NCBI GenBank assembly: GCA_000697335.1
Contig: JNEM01006097.1
Span: 1 to 16,483, forward strand
DNA length: 16,483 nucleotides
Direction of reading: 5' to 3'
Origin: Conidiobolus incongruus B7586
Lineage: Eukaryota; Entomophthoromycota; Entomophthoromycetes; Entomophthorales; Conidiobolaceae
Below the pieces are notes generated by a model. The model saw only the letters and a list, made by a program, of their open reading frames with translations, did no database searches and was not told the origin of the DNA. This document shows positions 1 to 10,697 of this stretch, one piece after another (position 1 is the first letter of the stretch; the number at the start of each line of letters is the position of its first letter). Made by a program: the position numbers and the translations under genes.

Positions 1-1
1 T

Positions 2-503
2 CCACCAAATTTAGAAATGGCCAACTTATCACTTGAACCTCATTTGAATCAGTTTGATTCCGTACCTCAACACCAAGGCTTTTTATTTAAAAAATGTGAA
101 AGTTATAAGGTAAATATTTTATATTTATATTATGAATATCAAGTTATTAAATTCTTATTTTGTAGTCTTGGAGAACTAGATGGTTTGTATTAAGAGATGG
201 AAAATTATGCTATTATAAAGATGATAAAGTAATTATTTATTATATATATTATTTTAAAAATTTATTAAATGCGAATATAATTACTTTTAGGAGTACGAAA
301 TTCACGGAATGATACCGTTACAATCTATTTCTAAAGTAACCAAAGCTATTTCAACTGACAAGTCAAAGAGGTATTGCTTTAAAATTATTTCGCCTAAGAG
401 GAACTTTAAACTATGTGCTAATTCTCAAGCCGATATGGAAAAATGGATTGAAGTCATCAATAACAATAAGGCTAATACGGATGGAAGGCCTATTAGCACC
501 TGA
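2..503 (+). CDS. PH-domain protein, C-terminal part (cut by left edge)
   Basis: Three exons are visible: 2-109 (5' side missing), 166-228 and 291-503, ending in TGA. The introns at 110-165 and 229-290 start GTAAAT and GTAATT, end in TAG, and both fall between codons. The joined 127-residue tail reads as one pleckstrin-homology domain from about residue 24 to 115. It has an opening GFLFKK strand, then SWRTRWFVLRDGKLCYY, a basic RNFKL strand, and a closing helix with the hallmark Trp in MEKWIEVI. The Lys...Arg-Thr-Arg pattern between strands 1 and 2 resembles the KXn(K/R)XR motif of phosphoinositide-binding PH domains, so recruitment to membranes is a fair inference. Only about ten residues follow the domain. 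The rest of the protein lies outside the window, so I cannot tell whether it is a GAP, GEF, scaffold or lipid-transfer protein. Confidence 0.85.
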
Positions 504-2646
504 TTGATTCATTTTTAGCTTATTACTATTATTACTCTTTTGGTTTAATGTGGTTTGTTGGTTATAAATAGTTTTCCAATATCATTTATAGGGTTATGGA
601 TATAATCAAGATTATCGAATCAATCTATAAGTCAAGGTTGCTGTGTTGCTATAGGTTCGTTTCAAATTATGAGGCAAATATACTCAAAATCAAATTTATT
701 TTAATTTTACATGTAATGTATTTAAATTTACTTAGCGTAATTATAATATCAATAATATTATATACTATTTTAATGTTGTTTGCTAAAATAAAATTTTATT
801 TTAATACTTAGTATTATTTAAATAACAAATACCTTTGAATATTTAGCTATTGATTTATATATCCATATAAATTTATATTTTAAAAATTCAACAATATCCC
901 TTTATTTAAAATTTCAATTAAAACATATATTTCAAAAAAATTAGTACTTAAATATTATCTATTTTACAATGTCAAAATATTATTTATTAATGCTCTAGAT
1001 ATATTTTAAATACATATTTATTATTATATTTAACTTAATTGATAGTGTCTTAAATTATCAAATACCAATTTAACATTAAATAAAATTAGTAAAAATATTA
1101 TTTTTAATTAGACCATTTAAAAAAATTTCTTATAATAAATAATTCGAATTTAGATCCTATTTAACATTCTTTTACATTATTATTTTATATTAAGCCACTG
1201 TAAATTTATATATTACTTTAGATAAATTTAGTATTTTTAAAATTGTAATATTCTATGTAATAAGAGATATATCAACTAAATGATATTTTTTTAAGATTTT
1301 AAAGTATTAATTATTTAGCTTGATTTTGTGAATCATTAAATATATATTATAGACTTTCTATCTTGGTATATAATCAAATAATTGATTTAGTTAATGCACT
1401 ATTAATATTTGAATATGTCATAAATAATTTAGACTATACTTAGTTTTTATAGTTGTAATTAGTAATATTTAATAAATAGAACACTTTAGAATTTATTGTA
1501 TATTCTTTTTGAATTTTCCTTTTACTTGATTTGAATATAAATATCCAAAACTAGAAATTTCAAATAGAATAAATATGAATTTTTGAGGTGATTATGAATT
1601 TCATAATGATGAAAAATTATTAATAATATATTTTAAATACAATCATTTTGATACTTATTTTCTATTAAATCCTACTATCACTATTTTTAATTTTTTAATT
1701 TATATTATGATACTATTTTAAATCTACAAATTGTTTGATAATGTTCAAAATAAAATTAATTGGAAAAATTATTTGATTGAACTTTTTGAATTGCTTCAAA
1801 TACACAAAAGTCGGATTCGGAAGTTTGGCTAATGAAGTATGCGTAAGATTGGTTTATTAAATATTCGAATTCAAAACCAATTATATAATTCAAAAAGTTA
1901 TTTATAGCAATTCAAGTTACCTGAATTTGGAAAATATACTTTATTCACTTAGTTCATAGCTAACTATATCGATTGATAATATATTAATTATAATGAAATA
2001 GATCTTAAACAAAATTAATTTATTAAGTCGACATGTTTTATAATTCTAGCCAAGCCTTTGAATCGGATTTGTGATTAAATCTATATATGTATTAATATTA
2101 TAATATTTTTCAATAATGTAATAATTATATCTAAATATTTTGATGATATTATTGTATATATATATATATTTATATTTATATTAATAATAAAATTTAAATT
2201 TGAAGTTTATTTGGTTATTAATTTATAGATGCAAAAAGAGATAACAAAACTTGTTTTAAAAATTATAACATTTAATATTTTTGTGAGAGTCGATTGATAG
2301 TATCAGATAAGTTAATCAATTGTATTCCTTAATGACGATTGCTACCATTTTAGGGTTATATGGTTTTAGGTGATTTAATAGTGATGAATGACTTAGCGCA
2401 TATTACATCTTGGATATATTGGGTATTCATTAACAACTCAGATTACCAGAATGTCATGTCAATGATTTAAGATTCTGATTGGATAAATATGATGAAATAT
2501 TGATTGTCAAAATGTTGTTTTTGACTTTTTCAATACTCTTCGTAATAATTTACTTTTATAGAATCTTGAATTTTCCAGTATATAAGGATTAATTGTCATA
2601 TAACTGTTTGATTGATTAAATATCATAACTAAATCATATAGTCATT
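504..2646. other. AT-rich intergenic region, no gene seen
   Basis: Both strands are dense with stops. The only longer open frame, 596-811 on the + strand, encodes Ile/Leu/Phe/Lys-rich low-complexity sequence as expected by chance at this base composition. A short TA tract lies near 2154-2170, and a perfect 7-bp inverted repeat at 1592-1606. A slightly richer patch at about 1805-1852 contains the near-repeat cggattcgga but no coding or RNA signature I recognise. The last 100-150 bases before 2647 must contain the THI4 promoter. Confidence 0.7.
2579..2586 (+). promoter_or_regulatory. Probable TATA box of THI4
   Basis: The octamer TATATAAG matches the TATAWAWR consensus and ends 60 nt before the THI4 ATG. 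It sits in somewhat more mixed sequence than the bulk intergenic DNA. A strong TATA element fits the codon bias of the gene, which suggests high expression. In DNA this AT-rich, TATA-like strings are common, so the call rests on position as much as on sequence. Confidence 0.5.
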
Positions 2647-3498
2647 ATGTCCAACCAAACCAACTTATTACAACCTGGAGCTGTTTCTTTCGCTCCCATT
2701 CGTGAAGCTGAAGTCTCTCGCGAGATGACCACTCGCTACATGAACGATTTGTTGGAGTTGGCTGAATGTGACGTAGTCATTGTTGGTGCCGGTCCCTCCG
2801 GTTTAACATGTGCCTACGAACTCAGCAAACAACCCAACCTTAAGGTTGCCATCATTGAAGCCTCTGTCGCCCCTGGTGGTGGTGGTTGGGTTGGCGGTCA
2901 ACTTTTTTCCGCCATGGTTGTCCGTAAACCTGCTCACCACCTCTTAGATGAACTCGAAATCCCCTACGATGAAAAGGAAAACTATGTCGTCGTCAAGCAC
3001 GCTGCTCTCTTCACTTCTACCATTATCTCCAAAGTCATCAAGAACGGTGTCAAATTATACAATGCTACCTCCGTCGAAGATTTTATCATCCGTGATGGTA
3101 CCGTTGGTGGTGTCGTCACAAATTGGGCTTTAGTTACCAAGGCTCATGGTACTCAATCCTGTATGGATCCCCAAGTCATTGAAGCTAAGGTTACTGTCTC
3201 CTCCTGCGGACATGATGGTCCTTTCGGAGCTACTGGTGTTCGCAGACTCGCTGAGCTTGGCCTCATCGACTCTCTTCCCGGTATGCGTGCCTTAGATATG
3301 AATGCTTCTGAAAACGCCATCGTTGAACACACTCGTGAAATTGTCCCTGGTATGATCATTACTGGTATGGAAGTTGCTGAAGCCACTGGAACTGCCAGAA
3401 TGGGCCCTACTTTCGGTGCCATGATGATCTCTGGCCAAAAAGCTGCTCAACTTGCTCTCCAAAAACTCGGTCTTACTGCTCCTAAGGCCGGCCACTAA
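2647..3498 (+). CDS. THI4: Thiamine thiazole synthase (Thi4), complete, single exon
   Basis: This 283-residue protein makes the ADP-thiazole precursor of thiamine from NAD and glycine, using iron and sulfur taken from one of its own cysteines, so each molecule works once. Seen here: [15 protein letters not shown] near the N-terminus; the dinucleotide-binding VGAGPSG at 46-52; [16 protein letters not shown] at 75-90; VVVKHAAL at 114-121; and [10 protein letters not shown] at 166-175, where Cys172 aligns with the sulfur-donor Cys205 of yeast. [13 protein letters not shown] follows at 188-200, and [17 protein letters not shown] at 251-267. An in-frame TAA 21 nt upstream limits the start. Only about 15 residues precede the conserved core, with no clear targeting peptide, so it is probably cytosolic. 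The segment after Cys172 lacks the insert I recall from yeast Thi4 and resembles plant THI1. It is about half G+C and rich in C-ending codons, unlike every neighbour. Confidence 0.97.
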   Translation: MSNQTNLLQPGAVSFAPIREAEVSREMTTRYMNDLLELAECDVVIVGAGPSGLTCAYELSKQPNLKVAIIEASVAPGGGGWVGGQLFSAMVVRKPAHHLLDELEIPYDEKENYVVVKHAALFTSTIISKVIKNGVKLYNATSVEDFIIRDGTVGGVVTNWALVTKAHGTQSCMDPQVIEAKVTVSSCGHDGPFGATGVRRLAELGLIDSLPGMRALDMNASENAIVEHTREIVPGMIITGMEVAEATGTARMGPTFGAMMISGQKAAQLALQKLGLTAPKAGH

Positions 3499-3519
3499 TT
3501 TTTATATCAACTCACCAAA

Positions 3520-3525
3520 AATAAA
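3520..3525 (+). terminator. Possible THI4 polyadenylation signal
   Basis: AATAAA begins 22 nt after the THI4 stop codon in an A-rich context. It is the first canonical hexamer downstream of the gene. The motif is common by chance in such AT-rich sequence, and no cleavage site can be assigned from sequence alone. Confidence 0.35.
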
Positions 3526-4343
3526 TATGCATTTTTCTCCTGGTATGACATTTAATTTTAATTTCAATAATCTTGGATATTTTTCTTTATTTGATCATGA
3601 TTAGAATTATTATTATAACCATCCCGATGTATATAATATTTTTGATCAAATTTTCGATTTCCTGTAGAATCTATTAAATGTGGATAACCAACTCCCGAGT
3701 CCTACTAACCATTAAACTGGAAACAATTTTCCTTTATATAGCTAAAATCAATATCATGTGGATATTCGGCTAAATTTACAAACCTTAATGACTAAAAGTT
3801 ATCAAATTTTAATCAGTCGTAAGTGAAATTTTTCATAAAAACTAAAAATTTTAAATATGTATTTCATCCATTCCAATACTAGATAAATTGATAATTATAA
3901 ATATCTTCATCAGCAATTCATATTATTGGCATATTTTAAACCATGATCCATCCCGGATAATCCTTCAAAAAAGTTTTTGGTTGTATAAATTGAATCTCAA
4001 TTATATTCTTCAAAAAAATAGCCTATAAAATATAATATATAAATAACATATTGTAATTTAAAAAGTAACATTATTAATGTCGTAGAACTAAATATAAACA
4101 TTAAACTTATATTATGCATTAAATATAATTTATCATGTTAAGATACACCATTGTATATAATAAAATCTATTATATTGACCATTTGATAAAGATTTCTTTT
4201 CTTATTAGGTCATTAATAATAATAATGATTTACATAATTTTATGGATCATAGGAAATATATTAGAAATATTAATATATGTGATTCATAACATATCATTAT
4301 TTATTTTATTATAAATAATATGAATGCGCTTTATTCCAACAAA

Positions 4344-4386
4344 TCAAACCATAAGGATACTAAATACATGGTATCTTTATGATTGA
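4344..4386. repeat. Imperfect inverted repeat (hairpin)
   Basis: The 11-nt arms 4350-4360 (cataaggatac) and 4371-4381 (gtatctttatg) pair with a single mismatch around a 10-nt loop. TCAA at 4344-4347 and TTGA at 4383-4386 extend the pairing past a small bulge. The stem is longer and more mixed in sequence than the trivial AT palindromes nearby. Confidence 0.5.
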
Positions 4387-4455
4387 AGCAAAATAGCATT
4401 AACATTTTTATTATATTAAAACAAATCAGAGAACACAATAATATAACAAAATAAT

Positions 4456-4473
4456 TATGGTATTCTTACCATA
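4456..4473. repeat. Perfect 7-bp inverted repeat
   Basis: TATGGTA at 4456-4462 and TACCATA at 4467-4473 flank a TTCT loop. The left arm and loop resemble the right half of the hairpin about 90 bases upstream: atggtatctttat against atggtattcttac. Confidence 0.5.
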
Positions 4474-6113
4474 TTGTTACTTATTATATCAAAGTATAAT
4501 TGATAAAATTAATTAGAATCAATCACAGGAATCATATTACCGGATTCTGTTGAAATGATGAGATATTTAGGGTATTTTTAGGAATTATTAATATTTTCAA
4601 GTTGAATTTGATAAATGTTTTTAGTCAATATGTTTTAAATGACATACAGTTAATATATAAATCAATATAAAGAATTATTCTTAATAATCTATCATATTAA
4701 AAATAATTAATTAATTATAAAAACTAAAGTTGATTATGAAATACTCAAAATACATAGTAATATATTTGAAAACAATATAAAGCATCATATTAATAGAAAG
4801 TTTCTATAGATTGATGTCGTATTCATTTTATCCACTCTCGAAAATAATCGAACTTAAATCAAAGTTTTCTCATTTCTATCTATTTATATATTCATTACAC
4901 CGATATTTACCGATATTAACATCTATTCTCGTATTATTATTTTATCATTTCATTGATCTCAAATTATTTTTTAGTTATATATTTTTGAATATTTGATTTC
5001 CTTAATAATATATCTGATCTTGGTATTTTATATTCAATTAATATATAAAAACTTTATTTTAAGCTTTCTAATAATATATATCAAAGTGATTATAGCATCA
5101 TATTTAAAATTATTTAAACAAATATAATTTGATGTATACTAAGTAAATTTAAAACATTTTTCAAACTAAATTTAACGACATGCTCATCTGCAGTTAGAAT
5201 ATTGGTTGATTTATATTTAAACCCTGTCAACCTTAGGTTTGAAAGTAGTATCAAATTATACTGAAAAATTTTTAGAAAAATCAATTTAATATTTGGTTAT
5301 ATTCAGTTTATGGAATTATACTTTGTAATTTTGTCATGTGACATGGTTTTCACAAGAATATGATAAATATTATGCAATAAATATTTTTTAAGATGAAGAA
5401 TCATTATTTATCAAGTTTAATTGGTTAAAATGGTATTGACTATCATTATATTTCAAACTTGAAAGTTTTGTTTTTGAATGGTTGTACCATTAATATAATG
5501 AATTACCGTTTCTTATGATTAAAGCTGTATTATAAAACCTATTTTTTCTGTGAATTATATTAGTTTCTTTCAGGTAAATAAAATATTCCTAAAATTTGGT
5601 TTAATGTATTCAAATAAATTATTAATTTATCAAATATTTAATGTGGTTAATTTCATAATTTGGTTGTTTGCTAAAAATGAGCATCAAGTATAATTATCAA
5701 TAGTGTAAAGATTTGTTTATATCATAATAAATTTTTTGATTGTCTTAGTATGATATAAAGATATTTTTAAATAAAAACTTAATATAAATAATATTAGTAT
5801 TTATCTATTTTTTTATAAAAATACATTATTCAACTTTCTGTATCACAAATACTATTTTAAGTATATAAATATGCAATTCATATCTATTAATTTGCAAAAT
5901 CATTAACTATGATTCATATCCATACTACTAATTTTCAATTTTGTCCATTTTTTAATACACAAAATTTTTGTTAAATATCAAACTAAAAATCAAGACTTAA
6001 AAATAATATAACTAAATCAATTGTTAAGTTGTTTAATTTAATAATTTTATATTCATCAAAATAAGTCCATAAATATATTTTTAATATAAAAATAACGCCT
6101 GTTAATATATAAC

Positions 6114-6133
6114 ATATATATATATATATATAT
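6114..6133. repeat. (AT)10 dinucleotide tract upstream of the Rho GEF gene
   Basis: Twenty bases of uninterrupted AT alternation end 55 nt before the Rho GEF start codon. This is nearly the spacing of the TATA-like boxes in front of THI4 and PTC7, so the tract may double as the core promoter element. It is also a likely length-variable microsatellite. Confidence 0.6.
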
Positions 6134-6188
6134 CAATATATGATTTTATTTTATTATCAACTTGAATAATATTAGATAAATATATAAA

Positions 6189-9100
6189 ATGACAAGTAAA
6201 AGGAATGAAAAAAGTCATATAAGTAGTAATAGTGAAGATCTCTATACTTCAGATTCTTCACAAAAAAACTCAGGAAATAGACTCATTAGTAAATTTGCTA
6301 CTTTAAAGTCCAATAGAAATTTCAAACTGAATAAAGTATCCAGAACTTCTGGTTTATCATCACAGACTTATGAAACTTTTAAAATCAACTACGAAAGTGC
6401 TTTTAGGTTAAATGATAAATCTAAATGCCCGGAAATTGAAGAATTTAATGATATTTCAAGCAAACTCTTACTTCCAGAATTAATTGATGATAACGGTTTG
6501 ATAGTGTTAAATCGTGATAAACCTGTCTTTGGAGCCAAATCTCATCTCCGATCTTCTTCCCTAAATGATAAATCATCTAGGAGTAAGAACGACTTTGGTA
6601 TTGTAACACCAAAGCCGCTATCTTCTTCTATACCAACTAGTCCTAGGCTTGGAGAGACTCAATTCGGAGATAACAGTCCAGATTCCTTTCCAACTCCCAC
6701 TCATACTCCCCCACAGTTTCTTGTTCAAAATGAAGACAGTATCAATGGAATTTCTCCTCTCTCCACCAACACACCGCCCGATGAATCTTTATGTCTTAAA
6801 CCCCTCAACGTAACTAGCAATTTATCACCTAGCCGATCTTCTGAAAACCTCAAAATGAGATCTGGCAAATCCTTACTCAAAATGAGGTCTGGTCCCCTTA
6901 AACCAGTAGATCCAATAGTCGAAAATGCATCGATATCTCCGGATCAAAGGAATTATTTTTTGGATTTACATAAGAATTCAACTATTAAGAATTCTCCAAG
7001 TAAAAGTGACACCAATTCCATTCTTTCAGATTCCAGTGTAGAGTTAGGAAATGAGAGTGTCTCTCCTGTACTAAAGTCAGCTTCATTTAATCAAACCCCA
7101 AACAGCGCATCATCAACACCCAAATTAAAGGAGAGTAGTGCAGAATCTTTTAAGCATCTTCCACATTCTATCTTCTCTTCAGTATCCAAAACTATTCAAA
7201 GTGTTCCACTAATAGGAAAAACATATTCTGAGGGCCATTTTAGCCTATTGCACCATTCTAAAGAGAGCAGTTCGAAATCAAATACCTTCAGTAAATACAC
7301 CATATTTCGTAATTTAATAACGACATTAATATAATATTAATTTAGATCCAAAGTCTTTTAATTCTGATGTCCCCAATAATTCCAAAAGCACGAAATTCAA
7401 TATTATTTCGCAGTCCGTTATCAGCAGTCCTATTAGCATATCTAACTCAGCTCCAAATACACTCAACTCAATTATTTTACCAATTACAGAACGTGCCAAA
7501 AGATACAATTTGGTCAAATATCCATCTTTTTACTCTCATATTGCATATCACTTCTATTATTTGGTTGTCGAATCCTCTTTTTCCAATGGAACAGATTATT
7601 CTACTCACTTTACTGGAAGAGAGGCAGTCGTAAGTACTTAATCTCACCCTCACTTAACTACACTCTAAGCCCTTTTTTTATATAGAATTATTTGTGCACT
7701 TTATTAAACACTGATGATCGTGAATTCGCACTTGAAGTTGGACAATCTTTAGGTTCAGCAGGTTTCTTTTACCATGTTTCTCACGATCTTGCCCTGCATG
7801 ATAGCTATAACGATGTTTATACTTTTTGTAAAGATTATAAAGAAGTTGAATCTTCGACATTGACGATACCTCCCGAATTACTTCCAAATGGTGTCGTACT
7901 TAAAATTGCCAAATGCTATTCTCCATCTTGTACTTCAGGTCAACAATGTTATAGTCCTTGCTGCCCCAATAATCTAGTTCAAGTATCTTACCTATATAAT
8001 ATCATTACTATATTTATTAACAATTTGAATGTAGGAATCGAACTATCCTTCCCCAACAGATGAGAAATCTGCCAAAAAGTCTAAAGAAAAGGTAAATTAT
8101 TTTTCTATAGCTTTAATATAAGTTGATTAATTACTTTTATGATGATTAGGAAGCTTTATGGGAAACTACTGTACCTCCAGAAATTCTAGAAACAATTAGT
8201 AAACAGGAGAGGAAAAGACAAGAAATTATTTTTGAACTAATCTACACCGAAAAAGACTTTGTCAATGATTTAGAAATTCTGGAAAAAGTATACTCACTAT
8301 ATTAATAATTAGTTTTTATTGTAAATAACATTTGATTTAGGTATTTATTCAACCTATTCGCTCTGGAAATTTTATTCCAGAAGATCAAAAAGACTCATTT
8401 ATTAAGGACGTATTCATTAATTGTCATCAATTGCTTAAAACGAGTTCCATTCTCGCCCAAGCATTATCGGTTGTTCAAGAACGTTTTTCTATTGTTCCTG
8501 AAATTGGAAATATCTTTTTGAAGCATTTGAGCGTATTTGACCCTTTTAGGGAGTTCGGCGCCAATCAAGTTTTCTCCAAAAGAAGGCTCAACAAAGAGTT
8601 GAAAACAAACGAAGAATTCGCCAAATTTGTCAAAGTAAAATTTTACAGTTAATATACATTTTTTGAATACTTAATACAGTTATAATATAGGAAAGGGAAA
8701 GATTTCCAGAATGCCGTAAACTCCCTCTCCAGAGTTTCTTAGGTAGACCTACAACTAGATTGGGAAGATATCCATTACTTTTAGAAGCTATTCTAAAATG
8801 TACTCCTGAAGGAAACTCAGATTTACAAGATATTCCAAAAGCTATTGAGAGTATTAAAAGTGTACTCTCCGACATTAACGCCAGAGCTGGTCAGGCTGAT
8901 AATAAAGTCAGACTCCTTGACCTTCATGACAGTTTAGTAGGACCCGCTGAAATTATTCAAGTACTATAACTATTGATTTCTCTTATTTAATATCTAAATA
9001 TCATTATATTAGGAATTGGATTTACTTTCCGATAATCGTAGTATTATAAGAGAAGGGGTACTAAAGAAGAAATCTGGAGTGGATACCATAGAAGTTACCA

Positions 9101-10697
9101 TTATACTTTTAGATCACTGTATACTGTTGGCCAAGAAACGAAAGCATGGCAAGAATTCAGATAGCTTTGATTTAAAAATATCTAAAAGAGTAAATCTGTT
9201 TAAATATATTATTTGGAAATTTATTCACATGATTATTTTAGCCAATCCCCTTAGATCTTTTATCTGGTGATTTTGATGATGGCTCATCTGTTTTAAGGAC
9301 GCCGAGTAACGGTACAATCCCAGTGATGCCTACTCAATTTGACCCTTCGAGCAAACTCAATCTGTTCCCATTAACTCTCACACTTCTTGGAAAAAATGGA
9401 TTTAGTCGAACTTTCATGTGCTCAACACAAGCGGATAAAGAAAATTGGGCTGAAGCAATTTCCTCACAAGTCGAAAAATTCTGTCAGGACAAGTTAATAT
9501 TCCAGTTGAGTCCATTAGCTGAACGAGGTCTCCTACAGAATTTGACCATCAATTGCTCTGCAATCGATCCTCTAAAACAGTTTTTGGTTGTTGGTACTGA
9601 AAACGGGTTGTACATGAAGTACAATAAGGAACCCAACTTTGAAAAAATTCTCGGAATGGAAAAAATCTCTCAAATTGTGATTGTTGATGAATTTAACTTG
9701 GTACTAATGCTGAGTGAAAAGACTTTATACACATTTCCCTTAAATGCACTTCAATATAATCCTCAAGTCATCAAAAAAGTAATGAAGAAATTAAGCTCTC
9801 ATGTCAGTTTCTTCGCTGTAGGTCAATGTTTGTCAAAGACTTTGATATGTGTAGTCAAATCTACCAATTTGAGCTCTACCATCAAGGTTTTTGAGCCCCA
9901 ACATAACAGTCAAAAGAAGAATATGCAATTGGGGAACACTATTACCTTATTCAATGATAAAGACAAGATCAAGGTGTTTAAGGTAGGTTTATTATTATTC
10001 ATAATTTTATCTGATTATATTAAACAATTATTCTCAGGAGTTTTATATTCCTTCTGAATCATTCTCAATCAATTTTTTAAAATCTAAACTTTGCGTCGGG
10101 TGTGCTAAAGGATTTGAAATTGTGGATCTCGAAAGTTTAAATACTCAAGGTAAGCTTATAACTCTCATCAGTGTATAGCATAATTAACTCAATTGATATA
10201 ATATAGGTCTCCTAGATCCACAAGATGAGAATCTAAACTTTGTTCTCAAAATGGACAATGTGAAGCCCATCTCCTTTTTCCGTGTTAAGGATCGATTCTT
10301 CCTTCTTTGCTACGAAACCTTTGGATTCTTCGTCGATCACATCGGTCGTCTCACCGCCCCCGAACTGATTATGCATTGGAAGGGCAGCCCCACCGAATTC
10401 AGCTTTGTTCCACCCTATCTCCTTGCATTCGATTCCGATTTTGTAGAAATACGAAACGTTGAAAACGGTAAAATTGAGCAAATTTTGCCTCTTAACCAGT
10501 CGAAGCCATTAAAGACAGATCATCAACAAATTCACTTGGTGATCAATAGCGCACTCTCTGATTCCAAGCAACTTGTTGAAATTCAAATTAATCCGAATCA
10601 TCCTAGAAACCATAAATTTGCTGAAAGTGCTAGAGAACTTAAAAATCAAAAGAGAAGAGGTATGGTAGGTACTCAGAAACCTCATATTACATTCTAA
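6189..10697 (+). CDS. ROM2: Rho1 guanine-nucleotide exchange factor, Rom2/Rgf1 type, complete in 11 exons
   Basis: It would activate Rho1 at the plasma membrane, driving cell-wall synthesis and actin polarity. Exons: 6189-7290, 7346-7629, 7686-7982, 8035-8091, 8150-8287, 8341-8634, 8691-8960, 9013-9189, 9242-9982, 10038-10149, 10207-10697. All ten introns are GT-AG, 52-58 bp, and the frame stays open across all junctions to give 1,320 residues, about the size of yeast Rom2. A Ser/Pro/Asn-rich disordered stretch (1-420) precedes a DEP domain (about 425-513, containing FTGREAV). A Cys cluster follows (539-555, CYSPSC...CYSPCCP, as recalled from Rom2 relatives). Next come the DH domain (about 600-793, with RPTTRLGRYPLLLEAIL at 743-759), a PH domain (about 820-950, closing Trp942) and a CNH domain (about 970-1290). 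An in-frame TAA 15 nt upstream fixes the first Met. A 27-bp tandem duplication lies at 6849-6902. Confidence 0.95.
6849..6902 (+). repeat. 27-bp in-frame tandem duplication inside the Rho GEF gene
   Basis: Two adjacent 27-nt units (6849-6875 and 6876-6902) both begin ctcaaaatgag and then (a/g)tctgg. They give a duplicated LKMRSG motif in the disordered N-terminal region. Third-position differences show that the duplication is not brand new. Each copy adds one basic, serine-bearing motif that could be a phosphorylation or binding site; that is inference only. Confidence 0.6.

Larger units (their letters stand above)
3499..6188. other. Long AT-rich intergenic region, no gene seen
   Basis: About 2.7 kb separates THI4 from the Rho GEF gene, both on the + strand. 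All six frames are broken by frequent stops. The frame at 4811-4996 is Phe/Ile/Leu/Tyr-rich and looks accidental. Structured elements include the hairpins at 4344-4386 and 4456-4473 and a TA tract at 6114-6133. No terminal repeats, target-site duplications or transposase remnants were recognised by eye. Confidence 0.7.

Noticed and set aside
596-811. Open frame of 71 codons on the + strand
   Set aside because: Almost entirely Ile/Leu/Phe/Lys/Tyr codons, no recognisable motif, and base composition identical to the surrounding AT-rich DNA.
2350-2358. TTAGGGTTA resembling a telomere repeat
   Set aside because: A single occurrence without tandem copies, far from any end-like structure.
3153-3495. 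Open frames on the - strand under THI4
   Set aside because: These mirror the strongly biased THI4 coding strand; they lack any protein-like motif and THI4 itself fully explains the segment.
4811-4996. Open frame of 61 codons with hydrophobic stretches
   Set aside because: Phe/Leu/Ile/Tyr-rich content is what random AT-rich sequence encodes; no promoter, exon partner or homology recognised.
6181-6188. TATATAAA directly in front of the Rho GEF ATG as a TATA box
   Set aside because: It abuts the start codon, leaving no room for a transcript start and leader. The AT tract 55 nt upstream is better placed.
504-6188. tRNA, 5S rRNA, snRNA or transposable-element remnants in the long gaps
   Set aside because: No A/B-box pairs, conserved snRNA blocks, terminal repeats or transposase-like frames were found by eye. 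A covariance-model and repeat-library search would be needed to be sure.
7367-7633. Separate + strand frame starting MSPIIPKARN
   Set aside because: It is an out-of-frame reading of exon 2 of the Rho GEF gene. The spliced frame gives the expected DEP-domain sequence.
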